A stretch of DNA of 32,555 bases. Source: an uncultured Bacteroidota bacterium (GTDB taxonomy: Bacteria > Bacteroidota > Bacteroidia > Flavobacteriales > Flavobacteriaceae). Below, in pieces: positions 25,418-31,836 of the stretch; position 1 is the first letter of the stretch; each line of letters starts with the position of its first letter. The notes under the pieces are model-generated. The model was not told the origin of the DNA. It saw only the letters and a list, made by a program, of their open reading frames with translations, and ran no database searches. Where the stretch lies: positions 1 to 32,555 of the forward strand of contig CACDPE010000013.1 in NCBI GenBank assembly GCA_902554655.1, written 5' to 3'. The position numbers and the translations under genes were made by a program.

Positions 25418-26338
25418 ATGAAGTATAACAGAATTATGCCCGGCGCTAAAAGCGTTTATTTTGAAGATTGTATAAAGGGAGAGTTTATTGGAGTTGATTT
25501 TGGAATTAATGAGGATATATCAGCATATTTATCAGATAATCCAGCTCCTTTCAAGGAAAAGTATAGACCTGTTTTCTTAAAAAACAGACCTGATAAATCA
25601 TTGGTTGCTGCAGGGCTTGCTTGTGGTGCAATATGGACTGTTTGTCATAGCCTAAAAAAAGGGGATATTGTTTTATGTCCAGATGGTAGTGGAGATTATT
25701 ATATAGGTGAAATCGATTCAAATTATTATTATGTAGCAGGAGAAATTCTTCCTCACAGAAGAAAAGTAAAATGGAAGAAAAGACCTATAAGAAGAAGTGA
25801 TATGTCTGAATCTCTGAGCAATTCAAGTGGCTCAATATTAACGACCTGTGACTTAACAAAATATAATGATGAAATTCAAAATCTTATTCTTGGAGACAAC
25901 GCTTTGCCGATAATATCAAATGATTCAACCATTGAAAATGCTTCAGAATTTGCTTTAGAAAGACATCTTGAAGATTTTTTAGTTAAAAATTGGACTAAAA
26001 CTGTTCTTGGTAAGAACTATGACATTTATGAAATAGATGGGGAAATGGTTGGTCAGCAATTTCCATCTGATACGGGTCCAATTGATATTTTAGCTTTAAG
26101 TAAGGATAAAAAAACTTTTTTAGTTGTTGAGCTGAAAAAAGGACGAGTGAGTGATAGTGTAGTTGGTCAAATACAAAGATATATGGGCTTTGTAAAACAG
26201 GACTTAGCGGAAGAGCATCAAAATGTAAAGGGAGTTATAATTGGTTTTGAGGATGATATTAAAATTCATAGAGCCCTTTCTGTTACAACTAACATTGATT
26301 TTTATAAGTATAAAGTTGATTTTAACTTGTATAAATAA
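25418..26338 (+). CDS. PD-(D/E)XK nuclease with NucS/DUF91-like C-terminal domain
   Basis: 306 residues. The C-terminal domain (about 185-300) holds a PD-(D/E)XK site, Asp223 in GPIDILALS and Glu238-x-Lys240 in VVELKKGR, followed by GQIQRYMGF, as in NucS-like endonucleases (DUF91). The N-terminal 150 residues (GEFIGVDFGINEDISAY, AAGLACGAIWTVCHSLKKGD, VLCPDGSGDYYIGEI) form a different domain that may read DNA or a modified base, similar to PUA-like N-termini of some modification-dependent enzymes. It is likely a second defence nuclease. It lies between two 34-bp repeats, 50 bases after hsdS, and its Arg codons are AGA-type like hsdS. Function is inferred. Confidence 0.8.
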   Translation: MKYNRIMPGAKSVYFEDCIKGEFIGVDFGINEDISAYLSDNPAPFKEKYRPVFLKNRPDKSLVAAGLACGAIWTVCHSLKKGDIVLCPDGSGDYYIGEIDSNYYYVAGEILPHRRKVKWKKRPIRRSDMSESLSNSSGSILTTCDLTKYNDEIQNLILGDNALPIISNDSTIENASEFALERHLEDFLVKNWTKTVLGKNYDIYEIDGEMVGQQFPSDTGPIDILALSKDKKTFLVVELKKGRVSDSVVGQIQRYMGFVKQDLAEEHQNVKGVIIGFEDDIKIHRALSVTTNIDFYKYKVDFNLYK

Positions 26339-26339
26339 C

Positions 26340-27380
26340 CTAAACCATAGGCATATCTTCTTCTTTTAATTCTGTGACTTCCAATCCACGTAAGTAGGTT
26401 AAACTCACTTGTAAACTAGAGTGTCCCATAGCTCTTTGAAGCTTTGTTAATGAGCCTGTTCGCTTAAAGATTTCTATCGCTCCAGAGTGTCTAAAAGAGT
26501 ATAGGGTTATATGTTTATCAATGTTATACTTTATTTTAAAACGTCTAAATAGAGTCTTGAAATAGTCGTCATTTCTAGATTTAATTCCTCCAAACAAATA
26601 ATGATTATCTGGGCCTTTAATTAACTTATCTCTTATATAATTAGGAACAGGAACTATTCTATTACGCTTAGATTTGACTCTAAAACCTGACAAACGAATT
26701 AAACTAAGATCTTCATTGAAATCTTGCCAAGTTAAAAGTCGAATTTCTTTATGAGGTCTCAATAAGCAACCATAGGTAAACAAGCAACACAAATAAAGAT
26801 CTAAATTATAGTTTCTTACTTTTTCTAATAATTCTCTGATATTTTTAATTGGTTTATGAAGAATTTCATTTTGTCTTCTTGCTCTCAATGAGCAATGACC
26901 AGTTTTAAAATTATTTTCTCTCAGAGTATTAGTTAAGACATTTAAGTGTCTTCTAACAGTATTGAAGCTTGTATTATTTTGATATTTTAGAATTATTGAA
27001 TTAACAAACTCTGTTGTGATTTCACCATTTGTTTCTAATTGTTTTCGTAAAAAATCAGAAAATTTTTTGAGCGATTCGACATATTTTTTTGATAACGGTT
27101 CACTCAATTTGATATCTATTATTTTATCAAATAATTCAAGTTTATTAAGACAGGGATCGAACGAATAATTGTTACTAATTAAATACCTATATATAATATC
27201 CGCTAGTTCCTCCGCTTTTTTTCTCCTAATATTTTTCGGGTATTTGTTAGGGTAAAAATTTAAACGTATTAATCTTGCATTAGTTAGCCTGATTCGTTTT
27301 TGATTTAGCGTAAAATCAATATAATACTTTGAATCCTTACGTTTAGAAACCTTCGGGTACGTTAGTGTTTTATTTGGCAT
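26340..27380 (-). CDS. tyrosine recombinase (integrase) of the island
   Basis: 346 residues. The N-terminal part is a SAM-like core-binding region (about 75-165). The catalytic domain holds Arg208 in LLRPHKEIRL, the box II motif YSFRHSGA (Tyr in place of the usual first His, common in Bacteroidota), MGHSS and the nucleophile Tyr329 in TYLRG. It should catalyse insertion and excision at tRNA-Asn, whose end lies 120 bases from its start. It is transcribed leftward, away from the tRNA, and its stop is 2 bases from that of the DUF91 gene. Its 3' end is the source of the 34-bp repeat. Confidence 0.92.
   Translation of the reverse strand: MPNKTLTYPKVSKRKDSKYYIDFTLNQKRIRLTNARLIRLNFYPNKYPKNIRRKKAEELADIIYRYLISNNYSFDPCLNKLELFDKIIDIKLSEPLSKKYVESLKKFSDFLRKQLETNGEITTEFVNSIILKYQNNTSFNTVRRHLNVLTNTLRENNFKTGHCSLRARRQNEILHKPIKNIRELLEKVRNYNLDLYLCCLFTYGCLLRPHKEIRLLTWQDFNEDLSLIRLSGFRVKSKRNRIVPVPNYIRDKLIKGPDNHYLFGGIKSRNDDYFKTLFRRFKIKYNIDKHITLYSFRHSGAIEIFKRTGSLTKLQRAMGHSSLQVSLTYLRGLEVTELKEEDMPMV
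26342..26375. repeat. 34-bp direct repeat, second copy (in recombinase gene)
   Basis: Partner of 25359-25392 with one mismatch, 983 bp apart. It encodes TELKEEDMPMV at the end of the recombinase on the minus strand and begins next to the stop of the DUF91 nuclease gene. Confidence 0.88.
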
Positions 27381-27438
27381 ATATATGGCACGTTATATTA
27401 AACTAGTTTTATAGTAGCCTAGAATTTATTAAAGGTTT

Positions 27439-27471
27439 TAAAAAAAGAAACCTCCGATTTCTCGAAGGTTT
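27439..27471 (-). terminator. terminator C, now serving tRNA-Asn, supplied by the island
   Basis: On the minus strand arms AAACCTTCGA and TCGGAGGTTT (27462-27471 with 27448-27457, one G-U pair) with a GAAA loop, then a T-run. It differs in sequence from terminators A and B, as expected if the island brought its own terminator when it rebuilt the tRNA 3' end. Confidence 0.85.
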
Positions 27472-27474
27472 AGT

Positions 27475-27550
27475 GAATATGTGATGTAGCGGTAAGCTTG
27501 CTCCCCCTCTTGGGCTCGAACCAAGGACCCTCTGATTAACAGTCAGATGC
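27475..27550 (-). repeat. right att copy (copy C) inside tRNA-Asn
   Basis: Identical over 76 bases to 18716-18791. It covers the tRNA from the end of the D stem to its 3' end and 26 bases beyond. The crossover probably lies in or near the anticodon arm, whose stem is symmetric (TCTGA/TCAGA). Confidence 0.93.
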
Positions 27551-27574
27551 TCTAACCAACTGAGCTAAGGAGGA
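27501..27574 (-). tRNA. tRNA-Asn (GTT)
   Basis: 74 nucleotides form a full cloverleaf on the minus strand: acceptor TCCTCCT/AGGGGGA (one T-G pair), D stem GCTC/GAGC, anticodon stem TCTGA/TCAGA with loop CTGTTAA, T stem CTTGG/CCAAG with loop TTCGAGC, discriminator G. The anticodon GTT reads Asn. CCA is not encoded. It is the island's insertion site and its 3' part is supplied by the island repeat. Confidence 0.97.
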
Positions 27575-27587
27575 ATTTAAGTGACGG

Positions 27588-27595
27588 CAAATATA
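27588..27595 (-). promoter_or_regulatory. -7 box for tRNA-Asn
   Basis: TATATTTG on the minus strand fits TAnnTTTG and lies 13 bases before the mature tRNA 5' end. No good -33 TTG is present at the usual distance, so the promoter is only partly matched. Confidence 0.4.
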
Positions 27596-27633
27596 AATAT
27601 ATTTTGAATTAATTTTAAGGTATAAATTATTTT

Positions 27634-28944
27634 TTAAGAAAATGCTCTAAAAATGTCCATACCATTAGCGTACAATACTAGACCAAGTAATAGAAATACA
27701 CCTATCATTGTTGCATATTCCATGAACTTGTCATTTGGTTTTCTACCAGTTATCATTTCATAAAGTAAAAACATTGTGTGACCTCCATCAAGAGCTGGTA
27801 TTGGAAGAACATTCATGAATCCTAAAATTATTGAAAGAAAAGCTGTCATTTCCCAAAATCTTTTCCAATCCCATTTAGCTGGAAAAATATTACCAATTGT
27901 ACCAAAACCACCAAGTTGAGAGGCACCTTCAGCACTTGCTAAATATTTCATCTGATTTACATAATCAGTTAAAGTATAATAAGCAGTCTCTGCACCTTTT
28001 GAAATACTTTCAAAAAAACCATAATTAAGCGTAGTTCCCTCCAAGCTATACCTTGGATATATACCAATTTTTTTGTCTTCACTTGAAAATGGAATAACCG
28101 TTGTTAAAATATTTCCATCTCTGATTAACTCTAATTCAACATAATCGACATTAATTTTTTTTGCTTCTTCAAGATCTTCAAATGTGTAAATCTTAGACCC
28201 ATTAGCTCTATTAATTATATCTCCTACCATTATATTACTCGAGGAAGATGGGGATAAGCTTACAATAGAATCAACTTGAAAGTTAGGAATTGGAGTAAAA
28301 GGAGATTCACTTGATGCAATAATTTTAAGTCCAATATCTTCAGGGATATCAATAAGATCTCTTGATCCATCATCATGAATAACCTCAACATTTGAAACAT
28401 TTCTAGAAACCATCATCATTGGAATTTCTAATTGGTTTTCAACTTCAGAACCATCAATTTTCAAAATTTTATCTCCATCTTGAAAACCAATTTCTTTCAT
28501 TGTTTCTGAAACTTTGAATCCAGAGTTTAGGTCGTCGTATGTGACAATGGTTTTCCCCCAAACAAATGTAATCATCATATAAATCAAAAATCCAAGGATA
28601 AAATTTACAATAACACCTCCTAACATTATGATTAATCTCTGCCATGTTGGCTTTGATCTGAACTCCCAACCTTGAGGTTCATTTTTAAGTTGTTCAGTAT
28701 CAAAACTTTCATCAACCATTCCAGCAATCTTAACATAACCTCCTAGTGGAAGTAAGCCAACTCCATACTCAGTGTCACCTATTTTCTTTTTAAAAAGTGA
28801 AAAAGGCCAATCAAAAAACAAATAGAATTTTTCAACTCTAGTTCCAAAAAGCTTAGCAGGGATAAAATGCCCAAGCTCATGCAACACTACTAAAATTGAT
28901 AGGCTGAGAATTAATTGAAATGCTTTGATTAAAAAAACTTCCAT
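27634..28944 (-). CDS. rseP: RseP-type site-2 metalloprotease (M50)
   Basis: 436 residues. The zinc motif HELGH is at 22-26 in the first helix, and the second zinc motif LDGGH at 385-389. At least four membrane helices and a PDZ-like region between (about 130-310, e.g. VDSIVSLSPSSSSNIMVGDIINRANGS). It cuts membrane-spanning anti-sigma factors and signal-peptide remnants. The gene is single, divergent from SCO1 across 95 bp, and the tRNA-Asn follows it on the same strand at 60 bases. Length and motif order match the family. It is chromosomal, outside the island. Confidence 0.93.
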   Translation of the reverse strand: MEVFLIKAFQLILSLSILVVLHELGHFIPAKLFGTRVEKFYLFFDWPFSLFKKKIGDTEYGVGLLPLGGYVKIAGMVDESFDTEQLKNEPQGWEFRSKPTWQRLIIMLGGVIVNFILGFLIYMMITFVWGKTIVTYDDLNSGFKVSETMKEIGFQDGDKILKIDGSEVENQLEIPMMMVSRNVSNVEVIHDDGSRDLIDIPEDIGLKIIASSESPFTPIPNFQVDSIVSLSPSSSSNIMVGDIINRANGSKIYTFEDLEEAKKINVDYVELELIRDGNILTTVIPFSSEDKKIGIYPRYSLEGTTLNYGFFESISKGAETAYYTLTDYVNQMKYLASAEGASQLGGFGTIGNIFPAKWDWKRFWEMTAFLSIILGFMNVLPIPALDGGHTMFLLYEMITGRKPNDKFMEYATMIGVFLLLGLVLYANGMDIFRAFS

Positions 28945-29004
28945 AAATAAATTTTGGTTTCCAAAAATAACCTTTTTTAATCTTTCAAAAAAATGGTGTG
29001 ATAA

Positions 29005-29034
29005 TTGATCTGTTGTTTTTTTAAATTAATTTTG
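29005..29034 (+). promoter_or_regulatory. Bacteroidota-type promoter before the SCO1 gene
   Basis: TTG (29005-29007), 19 bases, then TAATTTTG (29027-29034) fit the -33/-7 consensus. The ATG follows after 5 bases, so the transcript would start at or next to the start codon (leaderless). Confidence 0.45.
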
Positions 29035-29039
29035 TATTA

Positions 29040-29720
29040 ATGAAAAAAGGTGAATTTTGGAATAGGTATAAATACCTTATTTTTTTTATTATAATTTTTA
29101 CAGTTTCAGGGGTTTCAATATTTAATTATACTCTAACACCTGAAAAAAAACTTCCTGTATTTAGTCCTTCAATGGTAAGCTCTGAATTAGTTGATGAAGA
29201 GCTTTCTCACGTTAAAAAATATCACAAGATTTCTGATTTTAATTTGCAAAATCAGAATGGTGATAATATAACTCATGAAAATTATGATAATAAAATTTAT
29301 GTTGCAGACTTTTTCTTTACTACCTGTCCTAGTATTTGTCCTATTATGACGGGAAACATGATTTATTTACAAAACGAATTAGAAAAAGAAAATGTAATGT
29401 TTGCTTCATTTACCGTCACGCCTGAAATTGACACAGTTGAGGTGTTAAAAAAATATGCTTTAGATAAAGGCGTTAATGATGAAAAATGGAATCTGATGAC
29501 AGGTGATAAAAAAGAAATATATGACCTAGCAAGAAAATCTTACCTAGTTGTAAAAAATAATCCTGAAAGTGGATCTCATGATATGATTCATACTGAAAAT
29601 TTTGTTTTAGTTGATAAGGAACGAAGAATCAGAGGTTTTTACGATGGTACTAATTTTGAAGATATGAGTAAAATTATTTCAGATATTAAAATACTACAAG
29701 AAACTTATAATAAATCTTAA
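29040..29720 (+). CDS. SCO1/SenC-family copper chaperone / redox protein
   Basis: 226 residues with an N-terminal membrane anchor (about 11-30). The thioredoxin-like fold carries the copper site CPSIC (Cys96 and Cys100 in TTCPSICPIM) and the distant His184 in IHTENFVLVD, the three classical ligands. It acts in assembly of the CuA site of cytochrome c oxidase or in copper redox handling at the periplasmic face. The following P19-like gene starts 2 bases after its stop, so both are one transcript. Assignment is firm. Confidence 0.92.
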   Translation: MKKGEFWNRYKYLIFFIIIFTVSGVSIFNYTLTPEKKLPVFSPSMVSSELVDEELSHVKKYHKISDFNLQNQNGDNITHENYDNKIYVADFFFTTCPSICPIMTGNMIYLQNELEKENVMFASFTVTPEIDTVEVLKKYALDKGVNDEKWNLMTGDKKEIYDLARKSYLVVKNNPESGSHDMIHTENFVLVDKERRIRGFYDGTNFEDMSKIISDIKILQETYNKS

Positions 29721-29722
29721 AA

Positions 29723-30265
29723 ATGAATTTTTTAAAAATAATTTTCTCTATAATTTTTATATCAAATATTTCATTTTCACAAGAACTTATAATTGGACAA
29801 GAGAGAATTAATCCTGGAATTATTTTAATTTTTGAGGGTGCGATAAAGGATGAAGTTTTCCCAAGATTTAATAATCTAAACGTCAATGAAACCAATATCC
29901 ATATTGAAGCAAGAGTTAATTGGGATACTAAAAATACACCCCCCGGAACTCCTGCAGGTGGATTTATTCCCTACATGAAAATTAATTCTAGAATAGTAAA
30001 TACATCCTCTGGTTTAAGTACATTTATAGATTTATTGCCTCACATTAATCTGATTGATAATTTTCACTACGCTAGAAATATCTCACTGCCTGGAAAAATA
30101 TCCGATAAATATGATGTAATTTTTAATGTACTTCCTCCATCTAATTACGACTTAAACCTACATAAAGATTGGAATGAAGCTTATGGGGATATTTTTTTTA
30201 ATGGTCAAATATTCCATTATTCAAATATTGATTTTGAAGAAATAGCCAAAGCCAACAGAGACTAA
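29723..30265 (+). CDS. Tp34/P19-like periplasmic metal-binding protein
   Basis: 180 residues with a signal peptide (LKIIFSIIFISNISFSQ). The immunoglobulin-like core matches the Tp34/P19 family (iron or copper binding, pfam Iron_transport): NIHIEARVNW, GGFIPYMKINSRIVN, the FHYARNISLPGKISDKYDV block and VLPPS followed by a late His. Three His positions match the family's metal ligands; the Met ligand is not obvious. In other bacteria P19 works with the FTR1 permease, which is not in the window. The coupling with SCO1 favours a copper-linked or iron-linked role in the periplasm. The match is by eye. Confidence 0.7.
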   Translation: MNFLKIIFSIIFISNISFSQELIIGQERINPGIILIFEGAIKDEVFPRFNNLNVNETNIHIEARVNWDTKNTPPGTPAGGFIPYMKINSRIVNTSSGLSTFIDLLPHINLIDNFHYARNISLPGKISDKYDVIFNVLPPSNYDLNLHKDWNEAYGDIFFNGQIFHYSNIDFEEIAKANRD

Positions 30266-30298
30266 TTTTTTTACTAATTTTATATAAAATCAATTGTT

Positions 30299-31144
30299 AT
30301 GAAAAAACTAATACTGGTATTAAGTATAATCTTCATTGGTTGTGAAACTAATCAAAACAGAGAAAATGCCAATTGGGATTTTGACTCTTCAACTGGTGAT
30401 TACATACAATGGCAAAGTGATAATGACTTTGCTAATGAAATGACCAATGCAGGTATGGAATATCTATATAATTTTGAATATGATAAATCTATGGTGTTTT
30501 TTGAGAAAGCACTTGAATATGATCCTAATCTTTTTGGTCCTCATGTTGTTTTAGCGGGTTTTGCTGTTAATGGCTCTGACAAACAGAAAATGCATATTGA
30601 AAAAGCAAAAGAAAATGTTGAAGATAATAACGAAACATCAAAACTTTTTGTAAAACTATTGGACAATCCAAGAGAACCTTTTTGGCCACTTGGTAATAAA
30701 GGAAGTCATGAGCTTTGGAAAAAAATGAGAGAAATTGAACCTAAGGGTAAGCTTATCCATTATTATTTTGCCTTTACAAAACCTACAAATGAAGAAGTAA
30801 TTGATGAATTAAATATTTTATTGAAAGAAATTGTTGAGAAAGAAGGAGATAATGAATCTCTTGCTGTTAGTGGAGATCACTCTTTTATGGAGGCTCCTAT
30901 ATATAACAGTCTCGGATATCTGCACTATTGGATTGGAGAAAAAGAAAAATCAAAAGAATATTTTGAAAAATATATTGATGCTTATCCTAATGGCTATAAT
31001 TCTTATGATTCAATGGGAGAATGGTATTTTAATGAAAAAGATTATGAGTCGGCACTAACTTATTATAAAAAGGCAAGAGAGATAAACCCAAGAGCTATGT
31101 CTGCAAATAATAAAATTAGGAACATAAATCAAATGAATAAATAA
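30299..31144 (+). CDS. TPR-repeat lipoprotein
   Basis: 281 residues with a lipoprotein signal ending in FIGC (Cys15). TPR-like helices include AGMEYLYNFEYDKSMVFFEKALEYDPNLFGPHVVLAG and, near the C-terminus, GYLHYWIGEKEKSKEYFEKYIDAYPNG and SMGEWYFNEKDYESALTYYKKAREINPRA. It is probably a protein-protein interaction module on the outer face of the inner or outer membrane. It begins 33 bases after the P19-like gene and may belong to the same transcript. Its stop is 2 bases from that of the convergent barrel gene. No enzymatic motif is visible. Confidence 0.85.
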   Translation: MKKLILVLSIIFIGCETNQNRENANWDFDSSTGDYIQWQSDNDFANEMTNAGMEYLYNFEYDKSMVFFEKALEYDPNLFGPHVVLAGFAVNGSDKQKMHIEKAKENVEDNNETSKLFVKLLDNPREPFWPLGNKGSHELWKKMREIEPKGKLIHYYFAFTKPTNEEVIDELNILLKEIVEKEGDNESLAVSGDHSFMEAPIYNSLGYLHYWIGEKEKSKEYFEKYIDAYPNGYNSYDSMGEWYFNEKDYESALTYYKKAREINPRAMSANNKIRNINQMNK

Positions 31145-31146
31145 TT

Positions 31147-31830
31147 TTATTTAGAAAAAATTCTAAAATTCCAAGCGGCACCAATGGATAGGTAACTTAA
31201 TTCGTTATTTATCCCTTGGCCGTAGGAAATATCTGCTTGCAAATTTTCCTTAATTAAATAAGTTATTCCTAGATCCCAGTTTGAATACGAATCTCCAAAT
31301 ATTTCAACAAAAGCACCTAAATTTCCAAAGCTTTTTGCAATAACTAATGAGTAAACTAAAAATCCATTATCTTGCTCAAAATATTTAGTATATCCTAAAT
31401 TATACGCAAGTTCAAATGATTCTGAAAGTTCATGAGAAACTAAAATTCTATTTAACAAACCACCCGAATTATCTGAGTAATCAGTTGATACTGATAAATG
31501 CGATAAAAATGAAATCTTAGTTAATGTTTCTTTTTTATCTAAGATTTTAAATTTAGCTCCAAATTCTAAATTATCTGGTGAGGGAAACAGTCCAGTCATG
31601 TCCTCATGAGCACTAATTAAATTTGTTGAAAATCTTAATTCAATTCCTTTAAATATTCCAATTCTAAAAAGATTATTAAGAGAACCTCCATCAGAATTAA
31701 AAGTCCAATTGGATTCAATTTGAGTATTTACTTTATCAATAATATCAGTTCCTTCTGTTACAATCGATATTTGGGAAAAATTATTTATTGATGTTAAACA
31801 AAGAATTAAAATAAAAAAATAATTCTTCAT
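31147..31830 (-). CDS. outer-membrane beta-barrel protein (MetA-like transporter family)
   Basis: 227 residues with a signal peptide (MKNYFFILILCLTSINNFSQ) and then alternating amphipathic strands ending in an aromatic C-terminus (AAWNFRIFSK), as in small outer-membrane barrels. Layout and the motifs TEGTDIIDKVNTQIESNW and GIFKGIELRFSTN fit the MetA/phenol-degradation-type transporter family often found in Bacteroidota. The gene starts 6 bases before the stop of the ZIP gene in the same direction, so they are likely co-transcribed. The substrate is unknown. Confidence 0.7.
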   Translation of the reverse strand: MKNYFFILILCLTSINNFSQISIVTEGTDIIDKVNTQIESNWTFNSDGGSLNNLFRIGIFKGIELRFSTNLISAHEDMTGLFPSPDNLEFGAKFKILDKKETLTKISFLSHLSVSTDYSDNSGGLLNRILVSHELSESFELAYNLGYTKYFEQDNGFLVYSLVIAKSFGNLGAFVEIFGDSYSNWDLGITYLIKENLQADISYGQGINNELSYLSIGAAWNFRIFSK

Positions 31831-31836
31831 AAAAAA

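Larger units (their letters stand above)
18716..27550. mobile_element. integrated restriction-modification island in tRNA-Asn
   Basis: The element lies between two perfect 76-bp direct repeats (18716-18791 and 27475-27550), one repeat unit plus contents being 8759 bp. The right repeat is inside the intact tRNA-Asn; the left is a tRNA 3' fragment with its flank. Contents are a 91-residue mobile-element protein, hsdR, hsdM, hsdS, a DUF91/NucS-type nuclease and a tyrosine recombinase next to the tRNA end. This is the standard plan of a tRNA-targeted integrative element. No conjugation, replication or phage structural genes are visible, so transfer probably needs help from elsewhere. Perfect repeat identity suggests recent insertion or a constrained site. 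Confidence 0.92.

Noticed and set aside
18716-27550. A prophage or conjugative element
   Set aside because: There are no capsid, tail, terminase large subunit, relaxase or type IV secretion genes.
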